Assembly: GCF_014636175.1 (NCBI RefSeq)
Contig: NZ_BMDW01000004.1
Coordinates: 62,001-126,000, forward strand
DNA: 64,000 nt
Source: Sphingomonas psychrolutea
GTDB taxonomy: Bacteria; Pseudomonadota; Alphaproteobacteria; Sphingomonadales; Sphingomonadaceae
Direction of reading: 5' to 3'
Part shown: piece by piece, positions 1 through 8,247 of the stretch
Position numbering within the stretch: position 1 is the stretch's first letter
Layout: each line of letters starts with the position of its first letter
Translations under genes and position numbers: made by a program
Notes under the pieces: model-generated
What the model was told of the DNA's origin: nothing
The model's database searches: none
The model's input: only the letters and a program-made list of their open reading frames with translations

Positions 1-6
1 GGTGGC

Positions 7-1986
7 ATGTCCGACGATCTGTTCGCTGCCACCGCCAAACCGACCGGCGATTATGACGCCTCCTCGATCGAAGTGCTCGAAGGACTGGAGCCGGTTAGGC
101 GCCGCCCCGGCATGTATATCGGGGGCACCGACGAGCGCGCCTATCACCACCTCGCCGCCGAGGTGCTCGACAATGCGATGGACGAAGCAGTCGCGGGTCA
201 CGCGACCCGGATCGAGATCGAACTGCACCCCGGCAACCGGCTGGTGATCGTCGATAATGGCCGCGGTATGCCGGTCGATCCGCATCCGAAATTTCCCGAC
301 AAATCGGCGCTCGAAGTGATCATGTCGATGCTGCATTCGGGCGGCAAGTTCGACGGCAAAGCCTATGCGACGAGCGGCGGCTTGCACGGCGTCGGCGTCA
401 GCGTCGTCAATGCGCTGTCGTCGGACACGATCATCGAGGTCGCGCGCAACCGCGAACTGTACCGCCAGCGCTTTTCGCGCGGTGCGACGCTTGGGGTCCT
501 CGAGCATGTCGGCGCGGCCCCCAACCGGCGCGGCACCTCGGTCAGCTTCGTTCCCGATACCGAGATTTTCGGCCCCGACATGAGCTTCAAGCCCGCCCGG
601 CTCTACAAGCTCGCGCGGTCCAAAGCGTATCTGTTTGCCGGCGTGGAAATCCGCTGGAAATGCGCGCCCGAGATCATTAACGACGACACCCCCACCGAAG
701 CGGTGTTCCAATTTCCCGGCGGCCTGGCCGATCATTTGCGCGAGCAGATCGGCGCGAGAGAATGCGCGACGAGCGACTTCTTCGTCACGCGCCAGGATTT
801 CCCGAGCGAAGCGGGTCGCGTCGAATGCGCCGTTGCCTGGCCGCTGTGGAGCGACGGGTCGTATAGTTGGTATTGCAACACCATCCCCACCCCCGATGGC
901 GGCACGCACGAGGCGGGCTTGCGCACCGCGCTGGTCAAGGGCATCCGCGCCTTTGGGGATCTCGTCGGCAACAAGAAGGCGAAGGACATCGCCGCCGAAG
1001 ATATCATGACCGGCAGCGAGCTGATGCTCAGCGTCTTCATCCGCGAGCCGCAATTCCAGAGCCAGACCAAGGACCGGCTGACCTCGCCTGAGGCCGCGAC
1101 GTTGGTTGAAAAGGCCGTACGCGACCACTTCGACCATTTCCTCAGCGACAATATGGAGCGCGGCAAGGGCCTGCTGACCTATGTCCTCGAACGGATGGAC
1201 GAACGCCTCGCGCGCAAAGCCGAGCGCGAGGTCAAGCGCAAGACCGCGACCAGCGCGCGCAAGCTGCGCCTGCCGGGCAAGCTGACCGATTGCTCGTCAG
1301 CCGGGCCCGAGGGCACCGAGATCTTCATCGTCGAGGGCGATTCGGCCGGTGGCTCGGCCAAGCAAGCGCGCGACCGTAAGACGCAGGCGATCCTGCCGAT
1401 CCGCGGCAAAATCCTCAACGTCGCCTCGGCCACGATGGCCAAGATTTCTGCCAATTCCGAAATCGCCGATTTGATTCAGGCGCTCGGCTGCGGCACGCGC
1501 AAGGAGTGCCGGTCGGAAAACCTGCGCTATCAGCGCGTCGTCATCATGACCGACGCCGATGTCGACGGCGCGCACATCGCGACGCTGCTGATGACCTTCT
1601 TCTTCCAGGAAATGCCCGAGATCGTGCGCGCGGGGCATGTCTATCTCGCGCAGCCGCCGCTGTACCGCCTGACCTCGGGCACCAAAAGCCTCTATGCGAT
1701 GGACGATGCGCACCGCGCACTGCTCGAAGCGACCGAGTTCAAGGGCAAGAAGGTCGAAATCGGCCGCTTCAAGGGGCTGGGCGAGATGAACCCGATGCAG
1801 CTGCGCGAAACGACGATGGACCCGAAATCGCGCGCGATGCTGCGCATTACATTGCCGCAGGAATATGCGGAGCGCGCGGTCGTGAAGGATCTGGTCGACC
1901 GCCTGATGGGCACGAATCCCGCACATCGGTTCGCCTTCATCCAGGAAAATGCGGCACGGATGGACGAAGCCGCGATCGACGCTTAA
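7..1986 (+). CDS. parE: DNA topoisomerase IV subunit B
   Basis: ATPase subunit of topoisomerase IV, which with ParC unlinks replicated chromosomes. The 659-residue protein has the GHKL ATPase Asn (about N56, in EVLDNAMDE), the DNGRGMP motif at about 83-89, the glycine loop TSGGLHGVG near 123-131, a transducer domain, then a TOPRIM domain with EGDSAGGSA and the metal-binding DADVDGAH. Length and a short N-terminus fit ParE rather than GyrB. The ATG at 7 lies so close to the window edge that its ribosome binding site cannot be seen. The next gene starts 35 bp downstream. Confidence 0.97.
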   Translation: MSDDLFAATAKPTGDYDASSIEVLEGLEPVRRRPGMYIGGTDERAYHHLAAEVLDNAMDEAVAGHATRIEIELHPGNRLVIVDNGRGMPVDPHPKFPDKSALEVIMSMLHSGGKFDGKAYATSGGLHGVGVSVVNALSSDTIIEVARNRELYRQRFSRGATLGVLEHVGAAPNRRGTSVSFVPDTEIFGPDMSFKPARLYKLARSKAYLFAGVEIRWKCAPEIINDDTPTEAVFQFPGGLADHLREQIGARECATSDFFVTRQDFPSEAGRVECAVAWPLWSDGSYSWYCNTIPTPDGGTHEAGLRTALVKGIRAFGDLVGNKKAKDIAAEDIMTGSELMLSVFIREPQFQSQTKDRLTSPEAATLVEKAVRDHFDHFLSDNMERGKGLLTYVLERMDERLARKAEREVKRKTATSARKLRLPGKLTDCSSAGPEGTEIFIVEGDSAGGSAKQARDRKTQAILPIRGKILNVASATMAKISANSEIADLIQALGCGTRKECRSENLRYQRVVIMTDADVDGAHIATLLMTFFFQEMPEIVRAGHVYLAQPPLYRLTSGTKSLYAMDDAHRALLEATEFKGKKVEIGRFKGLGEMNPMQLRETTMDPKSRAMLRITLPQEYAERAVVKDLVDRLMGTNPAHRFAFIQENAARMDEAAIDA

Positions 1987-2021
1987 AATCTCTGGGCACC
2001 GATGTACTAAGGAGTGGAACC

Positions 2022-3221
2022 ATGCTTCGATTGAAGGCGCTTGCTCTTGTCGCGGCACTCGCGACGACACCCGCCTTTGCCCAGCAAAAATCGCCTGACC
2101 CGGCGACCACCGGCCCCGACATCGTCGTGACGGGAATGACGCTGAAAGATGCCAAGGCTGCACTCGCGGCGTGCATCGCGCGGCAATGTCCGCCCGACAA
2201 GGATATCGACGCGACGCTGGCGGTGGCGGAAACGCAATTCGTCGCCGGCGATTATGCCGGAGCGCGCGCCACAATGCTCAAGTCGCTCGGCCGCAATCGC
2301 CGTTACGGCAAGACCTATCCTGTTCCCGTATCGGACCTGTTACGCGCCGATGCGCGCGTGGCGGCACATTTGGGTGAAACCGAGGCGTATCGCGTCGGCA
2401 CGATCAGCATGTTGCGCACTTTGCGCGCCGGCCTGCCGAAGGGCGACGCGCGCATATTTGGCGCTCAAATCGAAGTCGCCGACAGCTTCGCCAAGACCGG
2501 CCAGATCGAGGCAGCACTGTTCGGTTACCGGCAAGTTGCGAAGGAGGCGCATGCGGCGGCCCTGCCACGCACGGAGGGTTTCGCGCGCCTGCGCGTGGCA
2601 TTGCTCTATTCCGCTTTGTCGATCCGCCGCCGCGACGCCTATGCGCAAGCGGCGATCGACGCGACCGACGACCTCATCCGCGATCCGAACCCGGAAATGG
2701 CGCCCTTCGTGCAGGCGGCCAAACTGCTGCGCCTGACGACAGCGGTGAAGGCTGGAACCCCAGGCGCCATGGACCGGCTCGTCACCGAATATCGTCAGGC
2801 GGGTGCCGGTGCGACGGTCCCGGTGCTGCTCTACGCCCCTAAGGTCGAGTTGCGCCAACTCTCTGGTGTCGAAGGGGCGGGCGGCGACCCGCGCAACCAG
2901 GTTCCGTTTTACGATTTCGACAATCAGTGGATCGACGTCAGCTTCGTGATCGGTGCCGACGGCAAGGTTACCGACGCCGAAGTGCTCCGCCAAAGCCCGA
3001 AAGTGCGCGCCGATTGGGCCAAGCCGATCCTCGCGGCGGTCGCGGGGCGGCGATATGCGCCCCTCGCTGCCCAGACCCCGGACTTGCTGCGGGTTGAACG
3101 CTACACGCTGACATCCGAATGGAGGACGGAAACGGGCAGCAACATTCGAGTCCGCTCGCCCATACCGCGGATCGAAGTCGTCGATCTGTCGCGCGATTCC
3201 TCGACCGCGCCTGCCTCCTGA
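2022..3221 (+). CDS. Secreted protein with TonB C-terminal-like domain
   Basis: A 399-residue exported protein. The N-terminus MLRLKALALVAALATTPAFA is a clear Sec signal peptide cleaved after AFA, and AAGGAG 10 bases upstream fixes the ATG. The middle is alpha-helical and alanine-rich, resembling TPR-type repeats. The C-terminal region (around VSFVIGADGKVTDAEVLRQS) matches the TonB C-terminal/energy transducer fold that recurs in sphingomonad periplasmic proteins. There is no N-terminal membrane anchor or proline-rich linker, so it is not a classical TonB. Function unknown. Confidence 0.8.
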   Translation: MLRLKALALVAALATTPAFAQQKSPDPATTGPDIVVTGMTLKDAKAALAACIARQCPPDKDIDATLAVAETQFVAGDYAGARATMLKSLGRNRRYGKTYPVPVSDLLRADARVAAHLGETEAYRVGTISMLRTLRAGLPKGDARIFGAQIEVADSFAKTGQIEAALFGYRQVAKEAHAAALPRTEGFARLRVALLYSALSIRRRDAYAQAAIDATDDLIRDPNPEMAPFVQAAKLLRLTTAVKAGTPGAMDRLVTEYRQAGAGATVPVLLYAPKVELRQLSGVEGAGGDPRNQVPFYDFDNQWIDVSFVIGADGKVTDAEVLRQSPKVRADWAKPILAAVAGRRYAPLAAQTPDLLRVERYTLTSEWRTETGSNIRVRSPIPRIEVVDLSRDSSTAPAS

Positions 3222-3512
3222 TCAACCCCGCATTCGCGCCTGATGATATTTGGCGCGGATGACGATCCCGGCGAACAGGTGCAGCGCCGCGACGCCGAGC
3301 AGGAACAGCGGCAGGATCATCGGCAAATTCGGCCAGTAGCGCGCGCGCAATCCGGCAAGGATCGCTGCACCGATCGCCAGCGCGAGGCCCAGATAGCGGA
3401 TCGGTCGCGCAACCATCTTGAGTTCGCGGGAGTAGGCAGCTCGCTGGACCGGATCGTTGAGATCGGGCGGTGGCGCCTTGGCAGTCGGTTCGCCAGTCGA
3501 TTTGGGGGTCAT
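3222..3512 (-). CDS. Small two-helix membrane protein, unknown function
   Basis: A 96-residue protein starting MTPKSTGEP. The start is chosen because its ATG overlaps the stop of the upstream acetyltransferase gene (ATGA), indicating translational coupling; a longer reading upstream is possible but lies inside that gene. A polar, proline-rich first 40 residues precede two predicted transmembrane helices (about 41-58 and 65-83) and a basic tail. It converges on the preceding secreted-protein gene, with stop codons back to back. I do not recognise a family. Confidence 0.65.
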   Translation of the reverse strand: MTPKSTGEPTAKAPPPDLNDPVQRAAYSRELKMVARPIRYLGLALAIGAAILAGLRARYWPNLPMILPLFLLGVAALHLFAGIVIRAKYHQARMRG

Positions 3513-4036
3513 CGGGTGGTCCATTCGTTGGCGAGCAAGCCCCACAACAACGTGTCACGCACGCCGATATGCGTCTCCCATTCGGCGCGCAACCGGCCCT
3601 CAAGCGTGAAACCGAGACGCTTCAGCAGCGCGTTCGAGGGCGCATTGTCCGGATCGGTATCGGCAAAGACGCGGCGATGGCGCTCCTCGCGAAACAGCAG
3701 ATCGAGCAAGCGCGTGACGCCTTCGCTGGCATAGCCGTGCCGCGCGGCGCTGGGCACGAGCATATAGCCGATCTCGCTGACGCCCGTGCGGCGCTCCCCC
3801 GCCCACAGCGTACCGATCGCCCGATCGCTACCCTTGATCGTCATCACCCAACCGCGCTGTCCGGGTTGATCGGTGCGCGCGGCGAGATAGGCCCGCGTTT
3901 CCGCAGCGTCGCCATGCGGCGCGCTGCTCCACCACCGCATCGTCGCTGCGTCGCCAAACGCCGCATACAGTGCGTCGGCGTCATCGACGCGTTGCGCGCG
4001 CATCACCAGCCGCGCGCTTTCGAACGGCACTGTCAT
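3509..4036 (-). CDS. GNAT family N-acetyltransferase (RimJ/RimL type)
   Basis: A 175-residue acetyl-CoA-dependent acetyltransferase. It begins MTVPFESARLVMRAQRVDD, the usual RimJ/RimL opening, and has the motif-A region around EIGYMLVPSAARHGYASEG followed by the conserved helix and ALLKRLGFTLEGRLRAEW. The ATG overlaps the stop of the LysR gene by four bases (ATGA). Such proteins acetylate N-termini or small amines; the substrate cannot be told here. It is the middle gene of a three-gene minus-strand unit. Confidence 0.88.
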   Translation of the reverse strand: MTVPFESARLVMRAQRVDDADALYAAFGDAATMRWWSSAPHGDAAETRAYLAARTDQPGQRGWVMTIKGSDRAIGTLWAGERRTGVSEIGYMLVPSAARHGYASEGVTRLLDLLFREERHRRVFADTDPDNAPSNALLKRLGFTLEGRLRAEWETHIGVRDTLLWGLLANEWTTR

Positions 4037-4824
4037 GCGGTCAGCGCGGCGACCAGCGCCTTGACCTTCTTCTGACGCCATTGCGGCAACGGCGCGACCA
4101 GCCAATAGCCGAGCCGGTAGGGCTTGGCCTCGCCAACCGCGACCACGCGCCCCGACGCGATATCGCTCGCGGCGAGCAGCTCGGGCACGGTCGCCCGCCC
4201 AAGCCCCGCGGCGGCCGCATCGAGCGCGAGCCCGGCATCGCCCACCCGCACCAGCGATACGGCTTCGTCGTTGAGGCATCCCGGCCAGGAAATCCGCGTA
4301 TCGGCCCCGCCGCCCGGGCGCTCGACCGTGATCATCCCGGCCGATTCGATCGCCTCGCCCTCATGCTCGCCCGGCCCGTCACCCCAGCGGATCGCGAGAT
4401 CGAGATTGGCTTCGGTAAAATCGATCGTCTCGTCCGCCGAAATCAGCACAAAGCGCAACTCGCCATCACTGCGCGCAATTTCGGCGAGGCGCGGCATCAG
4501 CCACTTTTCGGTTAAATCGCGCGGTGCCGCGATCGTCAGCGATTTCGACGTCTGCCCCGCCTGCATCGCGCGGACGGCTTCCTCGAATTGCCAGAACCCC
4601 TGACGCAGCGCGGCAAGGCCGCTTTCCCCTTCCGGGGTCAGTTCGAGCCCCTTGGTCGTACGGCGGAACAGCACGACGCCAAGCGTATCCTCGAGCGCAC
4701 GAATTTGCTGCCCGACCGCCGCCGGGGTGACCGCAAGCTCGTCAGCGGCGCGGGTGAAGCTCAAATGCCGCGCGGCGGCATCGAGCACGCGCATACCGTT
4801 CAACGGGAGATGCGTGCGTTTCAT
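4033..4824 (-). CDS. LysR-family transcriptional regulator (GcvA-like)
   Basis: A 263-residue DNA-binding regulator. The N-terminal winged helix-turn-helix spans about residues 6-65 (RVLDAAARHLSFTRAADELA, then VTPAAVGQQIRALEDTLG), followed by the periplasmic-binding-protein-like effector domain beginning near residue 95. The opening resembles GcvA/AmpR-type regulators. The effector is unknown. It heads a translationally coupled unit with the GNAT and membrane genes, so it may regulate that unit. A long inverted repeat occupies the space directly upstream. Confidence 0.92.
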   Translation of the reverse strand: MKRTHLPLNGMRVLDAAARHLSFTRAADELAVTPAAVGQQIRALEDTLGVVLFRRTTKGLELTPEGESGLAALRQGFWQFEEAVRAMQAGQTSKSLTIAAPRDLTEKWLMPRLAEIARSDGELRFVLISADETIDFTEANLDLAIRWGDGPGEHEGEAIESAGMITVERPGGGADTRISWPGCLNDEAVSLVRVGDAGLALDAAAAGLGRATVPELLAASDIASGRVVAVGEAKPYRLGYWLVAPLPQWRQKKVKALVAALTA

Positions 4825-4830
4825 TCTTAC

Positions 4831-4930
4831 TCCCCTCCCGCTTGCGGGAGGGGCTGGGGGAGGGCCTGACGACGAGTGGACATCATGTCGTCATGCCCTC
4901 CCCTAACCCCTCCCGCAAGCGGGAGGGGAA
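4831..4930. repeat. Large inverted repeat built of two palindromic units
   Basis: Two copies of a 22-bp G/C-rich palindrome (4832-4853 and 4907-4928) sit head to head. The similarity extends outward for roughly 42 bases per arm with about 13 unpaired bases between, so the whole element can fold into one long hairpin. It fills the gap between the apaG stop and the LysR start. The same 22-bp palindrome occurs once more at 15841-15862. This looks like a REP doublet (REPIN-like); it may also end the metZ-apaG transcript. Confidence 0.85.
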
Positions 4931-4932
4931 TA

Positions 4933-5343
4933 TCAAGCCCCGACCGCCGGAGCGAGCAGTGCAAACTTCGGAATATCGATGTCGAAGCCCGACCCGTCCT
5001 CGCCCATCATGTGATAGCTGCCGAGCATCGCGCCGCTCGGCGTCGACAGCGGGCAGCCCGAGACGTAATCGAAGCTGTCGCCCGGTGCGATCAGCGGTTG
5101 CTCGCCGATCACGCCCTCGCCTTCGACCGAATGCCGCGCACCGCGCCCATCGGTGATGATCCAGTGGCGGGTGAGCAATTGCACCGCCATCGCCCCGGCA
5201 TTCTCGATCCGGATGTGATAGGCCCAGAACCACCGCCCACGCTCGGGCTCGGACTGTTCGGGCAGGAAGCTGACCGCGACGCGCACGACCACCCCGCGCG
5301 TCTCCGCCGCATAGGGGAACAGCGCCTTCATCGCGTCGCTCAC
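4933..5343 (-). CDS. apaG: Co2+/Mg2+ efflux protein ApaG
   Basis: A single fibronectin-III-like domain of the ApaG family, matching the family through VRVAVSFLPEQSEPERGRWF, YHIRIENAG, LLTRHWIITDG and VEGEGVIGEQPLIAPG. The family is linked to cation resistance in enteric bacteria, but its biochemistry is not settled. I chose a GTG start at 5343 because it overlaps the metZ stop (GTGA), giving 136 residues; an ATG four codons in (5331) would give 132 and is equally acceptable. It is the second gene of a metZ-apaG unit. Confidence 0.93.
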   Translation of the reverse strand: MSDAMKALFPYAAETRGVVVRVAVSFLPEQSEPERGRWFWAYHIRIENAGAMAVQLLTRHWIITDGRGARHSVEGEGVIGEQPLIAPGDSFDYVSGCPLSTPSGAMLGSYHMMGEDGSGFDIDIPKFALLAPAVGA

Positions 5344-6545
5344 AGCCCCACTGCGGTCAGCGCGCGATCGATATCCTCGATCACGTCCTGCGCATCTTCC
5401 AGCCCGACATTGAGCCGGATCAGCCCCTCGGTCACGCCCATTTCCAGCCGCTTTTCCTCGGTAACGCTGGAATGCGTGGTCGAGGCAGGATGCGTCATCA
5501 GCGAGCGCGAATCGCCGATATTGTTCGAGATATCGACCAGCTGCAGCGCATCGAGCAGGCCGTGCGCCTGCTTGCGATCTTCCACTTCGAACGCGAAAAT
5601 CGGGCCACACGCTTCCATCTGGCTCATCGCGAGATTGTGCTGCGGGTGGCTCGGCAGGCCGGGGTGGAGCATGCGTGGCACGCGCGCCTCGATCATTCGG
5701 CCGACCTTCACCGCATTTTCGCTTTGACGGCGGATCCGCAGATCGAGCGTCTCGAGCCCCTTGAGCACGACCCACGCATTGAACGCGCTCAGCGTCGGCC
5801 CGGTGTTGCGCGTGAAGGGCAGCAGTGTGTCGTCGATGAATTTCTGCGTGCCGCAGACCGCGCCCGCCAGCACGCGACCCTGCCCGTCCATCATCTTGGT
5901 GGCGCTATAGGCGGTGACGTCCGCGCCGAATTCCATCGGGCGCTGCAGCGCTGGCGTGGCAAAGGCATTGTCGACCACCGAGATGATCCCACGGGCGCGG
6001 GCAATGTCGCAAACCGCTTTGAGATCAACGATGTCCATCGTCGGGTTGGCAGGCGTTTCGAAGAAGAACAGCTTGGTGTTGGGCTTGCACGCATCTTCGA
6101 ACTGTTGCGGGTCGCGCGCGTCGACGATGCTCACTTCGATCCCGAATTTCGGCAGCAGCGTATCGGTCAGCCAGCGGCACGACCCGAACGCCGCGCGTCC
6201 GGCGACGATATGGTCGCCGGTCTGGAGCTGGCACAGCAGCACGGCGGTCATCGCCGCCATGCCCGTCGCCATCGTGCGGCAGGCCTCTGCCCCTTCGAGC
6301 AAGGCGATGCGGTTTTCAAGCATCTCGACCGTCGGGTTCTGCAACCGCGAATAGGTCATGCCTTGCTGCTCGCCGGCAAAGCGCGCGGCGGCATCGGCGG
6401 CGCAATCATACGCATAGCCCGATGTCAGGAACAGCGCCTCGGAGGTTTCCCCCCATTCGCTGCGCGCGGTGCCGCCGCGGACCGCTTGCGTTGCGGGGCG
6501 CCATGCGCGCGTGATGCTCTGATCTTGTCCGGTGCGGCGTTTCAT
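5340..6545 (-). CDS. metZ: O-succinylhomoserine sulfhydrylase
   Basis: PLP enzyme that makes homocysteine directly from O-succinylhomoserine and sulfide in methionine synthesis. It has 401 residues with the Cys/Met-metabolism fold: the substrate loop YSRLQNPTVEMLE, the phosphate-binding TGMAAMTA, and the PLP lysine in YSATKMMDGQGR (K217). The MMDGQGR signature separates MetZ from cystathionine synthase and lyase. It is divergent from the mannosyltransferase gene at 6616. The sulfide would come from the cysIH operon near 23-26 kb. Confidence 0.95.
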   Translation of the reverse strand: MKRRTGQDQSITRAWRPATQAVRGGTARSEWGETSEALFLTSGYAYDCAADAAARFAGEQQGMTYSRLQNPTVEMLENRIALLEGAEACRTMATGMAAMTAVLLCQLQTGDHIVAGRAAFGSCRWLTDTLLPKFGIEVSIVDARDPQQFEDACKPNTKLFFFETPANPTMDIVDLKAVCDIARARGIISVVDNAFATPALQRPMEFGADVTAYSATKMMDGQGRVLAGAVCGTQKFIDDTLLPFTRNTGPTLSAFNAWVVLKGLETLDLRIRRQSENAVKVGRMIEARVPRMLHPGLPSHPQHNLAMSQMEACGPIFAFEVEDRKQAHGLLDALQLVDISNNIGDSRSLMTHPASTTHSSVTEEKRLEMGVTEGLIRLNVGLEDAQDVIEDIDRALTAVGL

Positions 6546-6615
6546 ATCGCACGCTTTGCCGGGAGCGCGCGGCTTACGTCAATGGGAATGCGGTCACGCG
6601 CTTGAAAGGAATGGC

Positions 6616-7920
6616 ATGAGCGGGAATAGAGGCGCTGTGACGCATCCTCAGCCCAGCCCTTATCGCGCCGCTGCGATCCTCGCGCTGCTGGCGCAGACCC
6701 TGTTCTGTTATCGCCTTACAATCCCGTCGAAATTGATGTTCGACGAAGTGCATTACGTTCCGGCGGCGCGCAAATTGATCGGCTTGGTCGGCCCAAGCAA
6801 TATCGAGCATCCCTTGCTGGCGAAGGAAATCATCGCGGGTGGCATCCTGTTGTTCGGCGACAACGCCCTGGGCTGGCGCTTCTTCTCCACGCTCGCGGGC
6901 ACGGCGACCGTGCTGGGGGTGTTCGCGGTTCTGTGGCTGATGCTCGGCCGGGTGCGCCCGGCAGTGTTCGGCGCGCTGTTCGCGTTGTTCAACTTCACGC
7001 TGTTCGTGCAGGCGCGGATCGCGATGCTCGACGGCTTCATGGCGGCGTTCACGCTGCTCGGCATCGCCAGCCTGTTATGGGCGATGCGCGCCGACGCCAC
7101 GCGGACGGCGTGGTCGCGCTGGCTGTTGGGGAGCATTTTGCTCGGGCTGGCGGTCGCGGCGAAATGGAGTGCCGCGCCGTTTGTTGCCTATGCCGGAATC
7201 GCCTTCGTCGCAGTGCGCCTGAACGATGCGCGGGCGCGCGACCGATCGGTTTATGCCGCACTCAACGCGGGCGGGCATCGCCATTGGCCGGGGATGGCGG
7301 CGGTTCCGGCGATCCTCACGCTCGGCGCAGTCAGCGTGACCGCCTATTTCCTGACCTTCGCACCGGCCTTTTTCTATCATCTCGACCCGATGACGCTGGG
7401 CAAGCTGCTGCCGTTCCAGGCCAGGATGTACGCCCAGCAAACCCAAGTCCTGCCGTCGCATCCCTATCAATCGCCGTGGTGGAGCTGGCCATTCATGGTC
7501 CGCCCGATCTGGTATTTGTATGAACCCGCCGACGGGGCGCAACGCGGCGTGCTGCTGATCGGCAATCTTGCGATCCTCTATGGCGGGTTGACCGCGGTGG
7601 CGGCGTGCCTCTTCGGCTGGTGGCGTGACCGCAGCGCGGTCCTGCTCGCCTCAGCGGGGTTGTGGATTGGCAGCTATGCGGTCTGGGCGGTGATTCCGAA
7701 GTCGATCGGCTTTTTCTATTATTATTATCTGCCGAGCATCTTCCTGTGCATCGCGCTCGCCGTCGCGCTCGACCATTTCAAGCGCGGCAAACGCTGGGAT
7801 GAAGCGGTGCTGATCGTCGTGCTCGGGCTGTTCGTGCTTTTCTATCCGGTGCTTTCGGCGGCACCTTTGTCCGGACCGAACGCCTTCCATTTCTGGACCT
7901 GGTTCCCAAGCTGGGTGTAA
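6616..7920 (+). CDS. PMT-type phospholipid carrier-dependent glycosyltransferase
   Basis: A 434-residue polytopic membrane protein of the GT-C/GT39 (PMT) superfamily. The acidic pair expected in the first periplasmic loop is present in MFDEVHYVPAARKLI, followed by HPLLAKEIIAGG and about nine hydrophobic helices. Such enzymes transfer mannose from a polyprenyl-phosphate donor to protein or lipid on the periplasmic side. ATG 6616 has GAAAGGA six bases upstream; an overlapping ATG at 6611 is out of frame. The GT2-GtrA gene at 8248 could supply its polyprenyl-phosphate sugar donor. Confidence 0.88.
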   Translation: MSGNRGAVTHPQPSPYRAAAILALLAQTLFCYRLTIPSKLMFDEVHYVPAARKLIGLVGPSNIEHPLLAKEIIAGGILLFGDNALGWRFFSTLAGTATVLGVFAVLWLMLGRVRPAVFGALFALFNFTLFVQARIAMLDGFMAAFTLLGIASLLWAMRADATRTAWSRWLLGSILLGLAVAAKWSAAPFVAYAGIAFVAVRLNDARARDRSVYAALNAGGHRHWPGMAAVPAILTLGAVSVTAYFLTFAPAFFYHLDPMTLGKLLPFQARMYAQQTQVLPSHPYQSPWWSWPFMVRPIWYLYEPADGAQRGVLLIGNLAILYGGLTAVAACLFGWWRDRSAVLLASAGLWIGSYAVWAVIPKSIGFFYYYYLPSIFLCIALAVALDHFKRGKRWDEAVLIVVLGLFVLFYPVLSAAPLSGPNAFHFWTWFPSWV

Positions 7921-7931
7921 TTCAGACGCCG

Positions 7932-8189
7932 TCAGCGCTTGTCGATCGTCACGTCGTCGATGATCAGCCGTCCGATATGCAACTCCTCGATCCGAGCGCT
8001 GCGGATCGAGAGCCGCCCGATCATCAAGCGACCGACCACCAGCGCGCCCACCGCAACCGCACCGAGCGCAACCGCACTCAGCACCACCGCCCCCAGCGCC
8101 GTTGCGCCGGTGGCCGGTGCGCCGGTCGCGACCGCGCCCGTCGCTTCGCGCGCAACGCGCTTCGACGGCAGCAACGTATTCTTGTCCAT
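7932..8189 (-). CDS. Small Ala/Gly-rich repetitive protein, unknown function
   Basis: An 85-residue protein starting MDKNTLLPSKRV; a longer version would need a TTG start and has no better ribosome binding site. Residues 14-55 are a run of short A-x-G-A type repeats. They are followed by a hydrophobic series with a five-residue rhythm (VGRLMIGRLSIRSARIEELHI), which recalls a beta-helix or pentapeptide-like stack. No signal peptide. It lies between two glycosyltransferase genes. I do not recognise it. Confidence 0.55.
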   Translation of the reverse strand: MDKNTLLPSKRVAREATGAVATGAPATGATALGAVVLSAVALGAVAVGALVVGRLMIGRLSIRSARIEELHIGRLIIDDVTIDKR

Positions 8190-8247
8190 CCGGGCTATCC
8201 CCAATTGATCCAAGACGTCGGCATATCATCGCCGATCGTTTATCGCT

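Noticed and set aside
6546..6615. SAM-type riboswitch upstream of metZ
   Set aside because: metZ genes in alphaproteobacteria often carry SAM-II or SAM/SAH riboswitches, but the 70-bp gap shows neither core motif, and it is shared with a divergent gene.
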